Source: Multifurca ochricompacta | Lineage: Eukaryota > Basidiomycota > Agaricomycetes > Russulales > Russulaceae | DNA length: 64,000 bases | Direction: 5' to 3' | Assembly: GCA_022496185.1 (NCBI GenBank) | Contig: WTXG01000014.1 | Span: 372,001-436,000 of the forward strand | In this document: one piece after another, positions 12,065 through 23,402 of the stretch | Position numbering within the stretch: position 1 is the stretch's first letter | Layout of the letters: every line of letters begins with the position of its first letter | The notes under the pieces: model-generated | The model's database searches: none | What the model saw: only the letters and a program-made list of their open reading frames with translations | What the model was told of the DNA's origin: nothing | Program-made: the position numbers and the translations under genes

Positions 12065-12736
12065 ATGTCCTCCTCTCACTCTCTTCGTGCGGTAAAGCGT
12101 TTTCGACTACGCGAGCTACTATCTCACCAAAGTCTTGTATCTTCTTCATCAATAGCAGCAGACTCAAAACGACCCCAACGACTAGCACCTGAACTTTCTC
12201 AGGGCGGCACTCTTCCCAACCCATTCATTCCTCACAAAAATCCCGAGTCGGGGCGGTGGGCACCACCGAAGTACTCTCTACGTCGCCAAGCAGAACTTAT
12301 CAAGCATGCACTCGCGAGCGGAACCATCCATCTCTTGCCACCGGGTCCGAAATTGAGCCCAGCACAGCTGGCAGCTATTGCTTCTGATGCTTCTTCTGCC
12401 ACCACCAACAAGCCCGCGGAGGGTCGCGCGTCAGAGTCCAGCAGCGGACTGACGGATATACAGCAGGCGCAGGGACAAGGTTCTGAGGACGCCGGGTGGA
12501 CAGGGCCTGTGGAGTGGGCGGGAACTGTACGTGAACGCAGCGTCGCGGGTGCAGACATCGGGAACCGTCTTTATGCCGGGAAGAAAAGGATGTTTAAGGG
12601 TCATAAATGGGAGCGCATGCGCGAACGGCGCGTTATCCGTACAAAGATTTTGCTACGTGACATGGATAAACGTGTGCAGCGTTTCAAAGGGGTGCGCGCT
12701 CGTCACGTTCTCGCTGTTCCCAGTCCTTTTCGCTGA
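12065..12736 (+). CDS. Mitochondrial large-subunit ribosomal protein mL59-like
   Basis: A single-exon basic protein. The first part (SLRAVKRFRLRELLS) resembles a mitochondrial targeting sequence. NPFIPHKNPESGRWAPPKYS, LRRQAELIKHA and the C-terminal KKRMFKGHKWERMRERR with RDMDKRVQRFKGVR fit the fungal mL59 (yeast Mrpl25) family: an N-terminal NxFxP...YSxRRQAxL block and a basic C-terminal block. A Ser/Gln-rich linker separates them. An upstream in-frame ATG at 11999 exists, but the one at 12065 starts right before the conserved part. It begins only 29-95 bp after the GT32 stop on the same strand, so the intergenic space is very short. Confidence 0.65.
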   Translation: MSSSHSLRAVKRFRLRELLSHQSLVSSSSIAADSKRPQRLAPELSQGGTLPNPFIPHKNPESGRWAPPKYSLRRQAELIKHALASGTIHLLPPGPKLSPAQLAAIASDASSATTNKPAEGRASESSSGLTDIQQAQGQGSEDAGWTGPVEWAGTVRERSVAGADIGNRLYAGKKRMFKGHKWERMRERRVIRTKILLRDMDKRVQRFKGVRARHVLAVPSPFR

Positions 12737-13078
12737 CTTTTTTTTACTGCCCACTTCGCTTAGTATCGTACCAAGGGCAAACCCTTACCGCTGGCAAGGA
12801 GGTCAAATGTGCTGAAGAAAACACAAAAGCTACCATTCTAGTGTCTAGACTTACAATTCAACTCCCAGCACCCGGGGTTTTCTTATCTCATTGGTTATGT
12901 GCCATACCTGACTGCCAGTGGTAAATTTATGTTTATGAAGAGTATTATATTCCGCGCGAAGCAAGCCGTCTCCGCGAGTCCGAAATGATATATCCAGTAC
13001 ACTCATGCAGCAACCACCTCCTCATACTATCGTGCACCCCCCATACGAATGCTACTATGGCCGAATAAATATTAGACC

Positions 13079-14065
13079 CTATGCTTGATCCTCTCGTGAG
13101 CGCGCCTCATTTCGATGTCCAGCGACTTCTCCTCGCTTACAGATTGGCTGGACCTTATGTCCTGCTGGAAGTGGAACACTGCCATGCCTGTCGCTTACAT
13201 CCATATTGTTATTGTTGCGCCCACCACCCACGCCCGTCCGATCGTGCCCCATGGGTTGCGTCGTGGCTTTCTGGGACTGTGGGATGCGACCATGACCTTG
13301 GGGAGCGGAGTTGCCCATTGGGGCGCTGGGATACCCGGTGCCTCGGTAATAGCCCGCTTGTCTGCCAATGGGCGATCCAGGTGCCGTACCGTTCTGGACT
13401 GGCCCTAGGCCCGCCTCAGATGCGTGACGCATAGCATTTTCAGAAGACACCAGCTGATCACTGTCGCGTCTGATTGGTACATGAGCACGTCCTTGTGAGA
13501 AATATTCATCTGATGGACCAGTTGTATGGGGGGGCGGTAAAGCGTAAGATGAATGGTTTCGAAGGAAGGGCTGATATCGCCCATGAATACGGTGAGCTCC
13601 ACCTTGATAGGCTGTTGACGTGAAAGCGGTGATTGGGTCAGACAGTGAGAAGGAACCTCCTGGAGAGGGAATACGCCGCCAATATGTAGGGTGGGGGGGC
13701 TGTTAAAAATTTATTCATTAGTATATAATGTTCCTTCCTTCTAATCAAATAATCAAGGTGCCGCTGAGATCATGAACTGAACACTGACCGTGTTAGATTT
13801 ATTGCTGACATCTGCGTAGTTATATTCTATCATTGGTACTGAGGAATATCGGGTCTAAAGGTTCAGAGGACTCACGCGTGGTGATACAGCTAAATACTTC
13901 AAAATTATTGCCAACCCTAGCACCTGCATGTGAGCCTTGATGAAATAAAATTCCCGTATCCCAAAACAACGTTGTGAGCTGCAGGCCGCCAGGGCTGAGC
14001 GTCGATTCTGGAAAGACCTCCTTGGGTGGTGGACGGATTTGGTAGTTAGATCGTCGTGCCATCAT
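13079..14065 (-). CDS. Uncharacterised protein, Gly/Pro/Ser/Tyr-rich C-terminus
   Basis: I do not recognise this family. Exon 1 (from 14065) gives MARRSNYQIRPPPKEVFPES, then LQLTTLFWDTGILFHQGSHA and GNNFEVFSCITT. A small exon (HVSNKSNT, about 13800) follows, and a long last exon opens with PPHPTYWRRIPSPGGSFSLS. The last exon is low-complexity with GYYRGTGYPSAPMGNSAP and an N4 run, ending in a basic Arg/Glu-rich tail. The junctions at ACG|C gtgagt and ACACG gtcagt keep the frame. The first 65 residues look folded (W, F, Y, C present); the rest looks disordered. The final ~20 residues could instead be a separate exon. Confidence 0.5.
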
Positions 14066-15544
14066 GGAAATGCACGGTTAGTGTTATTCCCGCAAGGGGG
14101 GAGGGAAGGGGGGAAGGTTCGTAGCGGACGAGATCAAAGGCGGGTGAGGGTTTTGAAGCAAGAAACGCGATGGCTCGAAAGAAAAGTTAACGATGAACTC
14201 GGCCAGTGAAACACAAACTCGGAATAGGGTGCAGCCCAGCCCAGCCCTACCAGCGCAAGTACCTTACAAGGTGGAAACGCCCGCGACGGAGATAAAGTCC
14301 AGCCTAGCCCAGGCGCCGCCGTTTAGGGTTTTATAAATTTAGGGAAAAAAGAGCGCTGGTGTGAAGTGGGCTGGTAAAGGAGTACATGGCGTGGCATGGA
14401 CATCCTGGATGGGTAGGATGGGTACACGATCTGATGCTTTGTAGGCAGTCATTGGTTGGAGATGTCTAAATCAAACGCCCAGCCCGGAAAATATGAGCAG
14501 CCAATTGGGAATTTTATTGGCAGGGTCTAGAATCATCAATATCAATATATGATATGATTGGTAGATGACGAAGACTTCTCTTAACTTAACGTACATATAT
14601 TGTACCGTGTCCGAGTAGGACCGTTATGCGCGGGCACGGGTGGCGGATGACAGGGCCAGAGAATCCAGACAAGAGCCATGTACTAACCTCAGATCCGCCA
14701 ATGGCAATGACATTAAAAATTTAAAAAAATTAAATAGGAATAGTGAATAGGAATAGAATGAAGGATAAAATAAATATGATTAATATGATTATGATGAAGG
14801 ATGAAGGAGGGCAGACGACCTAGAACATATGACCATGGCGAGTACCGAGCGAGTACCGATAACTTGGCTATTGGCTATAATTGATAATTGATAAGATAAG
14901 ATGATCTTATCTAAGGAGCAATGTCGACCACCCCAGACCAAGTCGATACTCGCTTTCATAATCTCGGAAGGAGAGAACGTAATGAGACTTCGCTAACCCT
15001 CTCTCCAAGCTTGTGATAAAATCATCCGCATGCACAGCCATCTCAGTAAGGCCACACGAAAGGAACGCAGAAAAGGCGCTTTGCGCTCAAAAAGCCTATT
15101 CGACCGCAAGTTTGGTTTCTTCCAACCTGACCACGCGGACCACTTCTTTCTTTCTGGGGGTAAGTGTTTGAGTGAACCACTGCCTGCGCGCGGGCGACTA
15201 AAATAATTCGATTATAAGGAACAGTCTATATAAAGTTCGAAGAACTAATTATAACTAGTATGAGATCAACTCGGAAGTCCTTGTGAATAATAGCTCTACA
15301 AAAACCGAGCGCTTTTTAAGTCACTGGTATGCCAGAACAGAGTGGTGTATGACGGGCGATCCTTTACGTGACCCGTTACGAAGGAGCCCTAGTCCTGAGG
15401 ATAAAGCCAGCCACAGGAGCCACAGAAATGAATAGAAGACTGTGGACGCCCACATCAACGATGTAGCTATGTAGGGTAATCGTTCCGGACATTAAAGTGG
15501 GGGAAGGAAGGTGATTGCAAGGCACACAGGATCCGGATAGTGAC
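14066..15544. other. Long intergenic stretch, no gene seen
   Basis: Neither strand has an open frame that splices into a plausible protein. It contains AT-rich runs (about 14700-14790), a TTAAAAAATTAAAT stretch, and ordinary unique DNA. The promoter of the leftward gene ending at 14065 should lie at about 14070-14350. Confidence 0.45.
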
Positions 15545-16500
15545 TCAATTTATGCGACGATTAAGCTGTATGATGGGCATCCAGCTGCCCGAAGAAACAT
15601 GCACTGCGCCGACCAAGATGATATCGTTGCGGGTAATGCCGCCAGACCCGATGCGCCACCGGGGGTCGCCTTGATGAAGTTCTGAGACAGCTTCCTAAAC
15701 CCATGATTAATGAAGTGATTGTGAGAAGAACAGGAGGAAGAGGGGGGAGAGAGATGCTGGGAACACCTACACTCATGAACTTGTCGACAGAGCGGCCGAT
15801 ATGCCTGACAAATTTCTCGAAAGTGATGGGGTTGCGATTCGGTGTCTCATCTCTTGTCTGGAATTGGCGTTTCCACTCATGATACCCCGGCCACTGACAG
15901 GTGCAAGGATAAACATGGCAGGAAAAAACACCTTCAGCACGCACTCACGTTGATTCGAATATGAACGGATGTCCTCCCCCCCACGTTCACTTGTTGTACA
16001 GAGTCGAGGAGTCTTCTAAAGTTACCAAGTACTACATCCGATAGAGACATCCCAATCGACCCGTCATCTTGACGAAGGAAGATGGGAAGTTGGAGGACGG
16101 CATCTGTCACATACTTGCGCAAATCCCGAGGAGTCTGTGGGAGCCAAAGCCCTTGGGGAATGATGGTACCCCTAGATATGTCGGCTCTATAGTCCAAAAC
16201 CATGATGAGATACCCTCGCGACGACATTGCGTTGGCGGGGATATCGATAGTAGCAATAGGAGCGATGAAAAACGATGTTGGCCATCCCGGCGCTGAGTAA
16301 CCAACTTGAAGGAATCGAGGTGACGTCTTTAAAATTGAAGAAAAAAGGGACTCGGCATAGGATTCGAAGGCGAGCCCGATGTAGCCATGCCGTAGCATGT
16401 TTTCTGCGCCTGTGGCCTGAGGGGTATAGTACGCTGGTTGTGGTACATTCATGTCTAGACAAGGAGCTGGGCGTGTAGAGGCAGTAGTGTAGGCGTCCAC
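15545..16500 (-). CDS. Agaricomycete-specific unknown protein (WPGY ... HVSSGSW family)
   Basis: Exons read leftward: one with SSRGYLIMVLDYRADISRG and VHIRINV, then WPGYHEWKRQFQTRDETPN followed by ITFEKFVRHIGRSVDKFM, then PRWRIGSGGITRNDIILVGA and VHVSSGSWMPIIQL before the stop. A WPGY block and a C-terminal HVSxGSW block recur in a large family of hypothetical proteins in mushroom-forming fungi, with no known function. The frame is open up to 16500, but the first ATG in it is at 16452 (MNVPQPAYYTP); either that is the start or an upstream exon was missed. Introns fall near 15950-15895 and 15775-15690. Confidence 0.6.
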
Positions 16501-18275
16501 GAGACTCTGTCTGCGGTATCACCGAGACAACTAGAAATGGGGAGAAGCTGGAAACAGCAAAGGGTGCCGGATCGTACTCTGCATTATAACGGCGAGGGAC
16601 AAAACGCAAAAGGAGAGGAGGAACCATCATTGAGAACGAAGAAGGAAAGAGTATCGGTCCGCCAAGAACCTGGCAGTACCCGGCAAATGATAGGAGGACC
16701 AGACAGTCCGCAAAATGAACAGTAAGCCCTTGTAGCCCCCACGATATGTCATATCTCAGACCATTGATTGCGTTGCAGCAAGGCCCTTGAACCGAGCGCT
16801 GCGAGTGATGAAACATTTGCGTGGCGTGGAAAGAGGGAGAGCCAGCCGGCATCGTCCCGACCAAGTGTGCCAGAATACTGGATACTGTGGCGTGTCAATG
16901 TCTCCGTCTCATGTCTCTGAGTATTGTCATAAACCAAGTCATCGAGACACCGCAACGAGCGGTTAGGTGAACACGCGATGATGGATGATGACTAGAACAG
17001 CGCCAGAAACGGAGAATATGGATGCACCGCGTGCTCCGCGTTCTCCGGCGGGCCGTGTAGGAGGTGAGGACTCGGAGGGCGTAATAGTTATATGTTATAC
17101 GTACGTTATACACGACTGTATGATTGTGATTGATTTGATTTCCACTACTCCACCCCAGTGGATGTGGCTATGCCAAGGCATCAAGGCAAGCAACTCTACG
17201 CGCCATGCGCAGCGACACGACACGACATGACGCCTACAACTCTCATGCAATCTAATCCCAGGTCGAGTTCATTGCCATCTCTCCTCTCAAGTGAGTCGAA
17301 ACCACGTTCATCTACGATGAGTGACACTTCTAGGATATCGGTCTCTCTGCTCTCTGAGAGCGTCGTGAGAACTCTCAGTGACTCGGTCTCCGTCGATTGC
17401 GTTCTTCCCTTCTAGCACCGCTTTCTATGAAAGACATCTTGGAATTCCAATGGCGCTTCCTGTTCGCAATGTCGATTTCATGTAGCCAGCAACGAAGAGT
17501 CCTTCTGTTTTTATGCGGCTGCCAGTTTCTCGCTGATGGGCGTCCCATCTATATAGAAGGGCTTCAAACTTGTATGTATGTTGCCAACGCTTGGGAATGT
17601 GACGTCTGCTGGGAATTCCAACCATATGTTATCTTATCACCTCTTAATGATGGTCGTGAGAAGTAGCTAACGTTCGTTCTTTTGTCGTCTTCACATTAGC
17701 ATAGCTACGTAGGACAGGGCCAAGAACATCCCTTTGGAGAATCAGCCCTGAAACAGGGCCGCGATCCTTGGTAACATGTCCTCGAACAGGAAGCGCACAG
17801 CCGGTGACAGTTAGCGGCCCTCTTTCTTTGCGTGCCTGGGTGTACCTGTGAAGAAATGGTTGTCTAGTCATAGAGCGGTCAGCGGAGCAGAACCGCAAGC
17901 AAATGTCCGATGCTCCGAAATACCTTTACATTTCTAGCATCCGGCCATCGCTATCAGACAAACTCCGCGGATGCAAACATGAGACCCTTTCCTTCAAGTC
18001 GGTATTTGCCGAGTAATCTGTGTGGTTCATCGAGACGGTCTGATACGCTCAGTAATCCTCCCCCCTTCTCCCTGAGAAAAAAAAACCAAAGCCGCACACT
18101 AGTGATTTGTGACTTCATAGTCACGTAAGCGAGCTAAGAACTTGACTATCACGGACGCTCTATTCTCGTCTTCACGACCTATTTGGAACATGGAATGGAA
18201 GAGGCGGTAGATCAACGGTGAGTAAGACATGCTACAATACAGGTGAGGGACAACAATACGCAAGACTGCCAGGGG
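16501..18275. other. Intergenic or degenerate DNA
   Basis: No gene could be assembled. Short minus-strand frames at about 17425-17625 and 17644-17898 have some coding look (for instance RGHVTKDRGPVSGLILQRDV) but no start, no splice continuity and no recognised domain. They could be remnants of an old gene. Confidence 0.4.
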
Positions 18276-19871
18276 TCATGATATAAATACTTTCTTCAAT
18301 TTTGAGATGTCGCACTCTTCTTGAGTCCGTGGGCACTTGACTTTTCCCTCGTTTTGCGCCGACATCTCTTCTAAAGCCTGATCGCGGTCAAGGGTGATGG
18401 GAGAGGGATCATAAACAAAAACCAAAAAAGGAAAAAGGGGTCACCACTCAGCGCGTCGAATGATGGATTTGCCGTGAAGGGATCTCACCTCTCTGGAATA
18501 GACATAACCGTTCGGGAATGCCATTGGCGCATTGTCCTCGTCCATAATTTTGCCGCTCAATCGACAGACAATAGTCGAATTGACATGATGACTGAATGGC
18601 ACTTCCTCCCCGAGTTTGCCAAGCCAGGGGTCACAGACGGGGCAATCGTGGTTCTTTATTTCGGGATCGTAACACGTCGGGAGCTTCAGTGATGATAATC
18701 CACCATACAGAGCGAGGTGCAATAGTGGTTCGGAGGGCAAAGTATTGAGGCTGAAGATCGCAAGGCGGAACGACTGGATAAGGTTTAACCAACGGATTGG
18801 GTCGTACAGTCGCTATTTGGAAAAGTAAAAAAATAGGAATTTCCTAATTTGCATCTTTCTGAGCTTACGAACTTTGTACGGGTTGCATGTTGTTGTCGGC
18901 GGGAATGCAAGTAAGGCGGAGGCTTGTTGGATTTGCATCAAGTGAGTTTCTTGCCACGGTATCAGGTGCTTCCTTGCATAGGCAATAGCGTCGGCAGTTC
19001 TTCTATCTCGAGCTAGTTCGATGTATTCCTGAAGACGCAAATCAAACTCGAGTGTGCTCTGCCACTAAGATGTGAACGAGGGGGAGGGAGGGGAATATAA
19101 GAGTGTTGTTACCTTTAACTTCTTTAAAGCGTTTTTATTTTCGCCGCACCATGCCAGTGCCTCCGTGCAGCTATGACTACCCAGGGCATCTTCTATCCTA
19201 CGAATGTCCATAAATAAATCAATATCAACCAGCTCCTGGGCGCCACCATGTGATTCAGGGTTTTTAACAACGAAGATCGTGAATTTCGACTTACTTCAAT
19301 GCCCCTCTCGCGGGCAATATGACGGGCAGTCTGCTCCCGACCATGACGGAGGACCCAATCTACTATCCACCTGTCCAGGCGGGTATCAACCCATCGCGCG
19401 TACTCCGAGCCTATGGGACCCTGGATGTCCTCGATGAAAGAAAGATGCTTGCACCGCTCGCGCATGACATTTAGAGTAGGGGAGCCTGCAGTTGACTGCA
19501 GGTCGGACAACTAATCCGACATGTATAAATGAGCAATGACGACATACAGGAGGTAATGGTAATTCGATATGAACACGTACTTTTTGCTTGAGGCCTTCTA
19601 CTCTTGCAATCATGCTCTCAAGTGATTGATAGCTTCTCGAGGGTTTTGAGAGGTGGCTTGAGCATTTTTAGCAAAGTCATTAGAGGCAGTCTGTACGTGC
19701 CCGAGTTCACGTTCGATATTCTTCTGGGTCGTGCGAAATACTTTACGATAATTTTCGTATGGGACCTGATAAAAGGTCAAATAAAAAGGGATGAGATGAA
19801 TGAAGGGTTACCCTAGCGAATGGTTGTTCAAAAATTAATAGGCCATCCAAGTTGATTTTGCTAGCTGCCAT
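18276..19871 (-). CDS. fyv10: GID/CTLH E3 ubiquitin ligase subunit Fyv10/Gid9 (MAEA), with an apparent 1-nt deletion
   Basis: Reconstructed over about eight exons. MAASKINLDGLLIFEQPFAR is followed by VPYENYRKVFRTTQKNIERE, then SLESMIARVEGLKQK, a LisH-like WIVDWVLRHGREQTARHIAR, CTLH segments (TEALAWCGENKNALKKLK, LQEYIELARDRRTADAIAYA, RKHLIPWQETHLMQ) and LLAFPP. The C-terminal degenerate RING (RING-Gid) has CPVC, HHVNSTIVCRLSGKIMDEDN, PMAFPNGYVYS and KVKCPRTQEECDISKLKKVF. The family forms the catalytic RING pair of the GID/CTLH ligase that degrades gluconeogenic enzymes in yeast. Near 19619-19621 the frame slips by one: AINHL runs into a stop, while ESMIARVEG continues one base off, as if one G of TTGGAG were lost. 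It is divergent from the LIM gene; the two starts are 280 bp apart. Confidence 0.9.
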
Positions 19872-20150
19872 TGTGTGTGGTGGTGGTATGGATGTAAGAA
19901 AGTGCGCATATATGCGATCCTTTACTTACGTGATGGTCATTGTCGTCGCAACTACCGAGCACGACGAGCCTTTCTTGTTCCTGTCCTGGTGTTCCTGTTC
20001 AATCTCACTCATGATCCTTTGAGGTTGCTGACTGACAACTTAACCACTGCCTCTTTTTTTTTTGTTTGTTTATTATTCTTTTTTCTTTTTTCTTTTCAAC
20101 CCGACCCATTCCCATTCAGAATCAATTTCTTTTCTTTTTCCCTCATTATC
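19872..20150. promoter_or_regulatory. Divergent promoter of fyv10 (-) and the LIM gene (+)
   Basis: This is the only space between two divergent starts. It contains a T-rich/CT-rich run (about 20050-20100) just upstream of the LIM gene ATG. Its role as a shared promoter is inferred from position. Confidence 0.5.
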
Positions 20151-23100
20151 ATGTCCAATCAATACGCACATCTCTACCAGTATCAGCAAGCCCGACTTCA
20201 CACATCATCAACAGATTATTCAAACGAGTCCGGGTCACGATCCACTCCCTACAGTGATATCCCACAGTTGCTACAACCCTCTCAGGTTTACCCTCAACCT
20301 ACTTATCAATTTCCCCACACCCAGCCATTTCCACCACCAGTTTCCCCGATCCCCTTGCATTGTCCTGCTCACAATCACCAAGTCGATCACTTCCCATCCC
20401 AAGTTACGCCTAATTTCCACCCAATTTCAGCGCCAAGTCCTCAATATCCTCAACAGCGACCGGGTATTCCTCATGTAGGCTATACTTCTCCACCTACGAG
20501 CCCTGTTTCCAATGGTCTCTCGCGGAGGCCATTGCCCACACCTGGCGCCCCTCCTTCCCAGCTTACTTCACCCACTTTCCGCCCACCTTTACCTACTCCC
20601 GGTCCTACCCCAGTGCCTAGCTTACCACAATCCCACAATCACCCTCCACACCCGCCTGCCCCGCCTCCCAATTCTGGTACCACTGTCCCATCAGTCCCAT
20701 CACAACAGTCTGCTCCTCCTCTCCCATCTACTTCACCTACCTCGCCAACTAGTGGCAGGCGGCCTCTTCCCCTTCCTCGTGCCGCTCCAGGTGGCTCTAT
20801 GGACAGTGTCACCAGGAGTTCTAGTCCTTCCAGGGATGGCCTCAAAACATCCTTAGCTTTACCTTCCATGTCTTCATCTCTACCTGTCGATTCATCCCCT
20901 TCACCTACCAAATTTGTTCCGTATTGGAAACGCACTTTACCGGACCCTTCTTCAGACCGTACGACCAGCGCATCTAGCTCACAGGAGGCTATCAATACTG
21001 GCCCTTTAGGCTCCTCCAGCCCTGTGGCGTCAGCAGAGGGCACTCGGCAACAGCGAGATCGTAGCAAGAGCATCACTGGCGGGCGGCCTTTACCACCGTC
21101 TCCGTTGGATGGCTCTGTTGGCAAGCCTCCCCTCATACCCCCCACCATTGGTGTTTTTGGGGAACGTTCTCGCGCACTACCCAACCCTTCGTCCTCCCCC
21201 GTACGGGCAAGTACCCGTCCACCCTCCCCCATTAAACTTGCTACAAGCAGTTCGTCTTTACCCTCTACGGCGGGTTCATCAGGCCTTTTTTCACATCGAC
21301 CCGTTTCTCCAACAAAAAATTCCATGCCTTCTCGTCCCATTTCTCCTGCTTCATCAGATGAAGATGGAAAACTATCCCAGAATGGTAAAACACATCAAAA
21401 GGACCGCGGGACGCCGAGTCCACAGTATGGAATCCGCGATTTACCCCCCAATTCACGATCCGTCATAAATCACAATAATGTGAGGCATACCCGAGCTCCT
21501 GCGTTGATTGACCGGGAGAGTGAACCGTTTCGTGGCCGTTCTAATCGCTCATCGACACTTCCTCAACCACCCTTACAGAGCCTGCCAACACAATCCAGCC
21601 ATCGGTCAACACAGTCCGTGACGGTTCATACGGTGCCCATGCTTCCCTCGGCGTCAGGATCATCTCGACCACCTGTCTCAACACCTACTTCGCCCACTGG
21701 ATGGCAAAGTTCACTACCCCCCCTTCCGCGTGCGCCTATGTCTGGCGCTAAGGAACAGCCTGCTGTTAATCATACTCGCAACTCGAGACGGGAATATTTC
21801 AACTTGGATGATGCACCACCTCTCCCCTTGCGTCGTTCGCCTTCTCCGTCGAGTGTTTCCTTTCGGACTATACCTCAGATAAAGTCCCAGAAAACTTCAA
21901 TACGCGACGCGCCAGTCCCTTCACGTCGTAGTACAACGTCTGTTCCGTCGTCGCCTGAGAAAACTACTGTCAATCTTCCTCAGGTACCATCACCCTCGAC
22001 AAATCAAGGATCTCGCAGTCGTTCTGTCACCCCAGCAAACGCACGCCAACCCCCAATAGAACGCCGTTCCCAGCCACCGTCTGCCTCTCGGCCTCCTCCT
22101 TCGGCTTTTTCCCAGAGATTCGTCTCTGGCAAGCCCATGCCAGCAGAACCGCGAGTAACGACCACTAGAGTAACAGTGCCGCACATATCAACTCCTGGAG
22201 GTGATGACGGTAATCTCGACGACGACGGCGGGAATGCCTCAATCTTTGTGTCAGAACCAGAGCTTCCGCAAATCACCTTTTCAGATCCCACCACATCGTT
22301 TCTAGACACGGATTACAATGATGCGTCTCCAACTGATGAGATACGTCATGACCATGGGCACATGAGTAGCACACCGATGCCGGCCACCGGCGGCGGGCGC
22401 TTATTCCCACCAGCATCGTCTGCCCGTCGTGGTGGTGGCCTTGCGTGTGGCGGTTGCGGCGGTCCGATTGTCGGACGCATTGTCAGCGCAATGGGCGTCC
22501 GATGGCATCCTGGCTGTTTCCGGTGTTCTGACTGTGACGATCTTCTCGAATACGTGAGCTCGTATGAGCGTGACGGCAAACCCTATTGCCATTTTGATTA
22601 CCACGAGGTGTGTTGTCTTCCTCCTGAGACGCGCTAGACTTGAGACGCTCACCTCTGAGCGGTGATCTAGCGCTTCGCGCCGCGTTGCTATCACTGCAAG
22701 ACGCCAATTGTGGACGAACGCTTCATTACCCTTGACGACCCGGAGCTCGGAAAGCGCACATATCATGAGCAACATTTCTTTTGCTCCGAATGCGGCGACC
22801 CTTTTTTAGCGCCCAGCATCGATCGCCAAAACGCCCCGGGCGGGGGAGGTGTAACGTTCAAAGGCGATGGCGAGTTTGAGAACGATGATGTCGGCTTTAC
22901 TGTGTATAAGGGATACCCGTACTGTGAGGCATGCCATGTCCGGCTTCGCTCTCCAAGATGCAAGAAATGCAAGAAAATCATTCGGGATGGGATGCAAGCC
23001 GTAGAAGCGCTTGGTGGGAAATATCACTGGGAGTGTTTCTGCTGTACTGTACGTTTCGCCTTGCATGCGTTTTTTTTTGGCTTAACTGACCCCGGATATA

Positions 23101-23202
23101 CAGGGCTGCGAAAAGCCGTTTGAAGACCCGTCTTTCTTTTTACGGGATAATAAACCATTTTGTGAACGGTGTTATAGCATCATCCTCAAGAGCGAGTTGT
23201 GA
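20151..23202 (+). CDS. LIM-domain protein, paxillin-like (Pxl1-type)
   Basis: About 740 residues of disordered Pro/Ser/Thr-rich sequence (many SP, PPLP and RPLP motifs, possible SH3 and kinase sites) are followed by three LIM zinc modules. LIM1 starts CGGCGGPIVGRIVSAMG with WHPGCFRCSDC and ends in CHFDYHE. After an intron (about 22608-22671) LIM2 has CYHCKTPIVDERF, YHEQHFFCSEC and PYCEACH. LIM3 has CKKCKKIIRDGMQ, YHWECFCC and, after a second intron (about 23049-23102), GCEKPFEDPSFF and PFCERC. C-terminal LIM triplets after a long disordered N-terminus are typical of fungal Pxl1/paxillin-like proteins that act at sites of polarised growth and the cytokinetic ring. ATG at 20151 starts MSNQYAHLYQYQQAR; an in-frame upstream extension without conserved sequence is rejected. 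Confidence 0.88.
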
Positions 23203-23402
23203 TCCATACAGTAGATTTTTTGTTTTCTTTTGTTTTTTGACGATCATCTCATCACGACTTACCAACGACCTCACTGCTTGCTGTATCTGTGTCTTTTGTC
23301 CACAATGACTCGATTATCTGCCGAGTGCAATACACCGGCTACATGTTTATGGTATGTGTGTGAAGTACGACGAGTGCTTGGATTGTACAGCGTCAAGTGA
23401 GA

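Noticed and set aside
20639..21340. 233-residue minus-strand ORF
   Set aside because: It is antisense to the Pro/Ser-rich part of the LIM gene, where composition alone keeps the reverse frame open.
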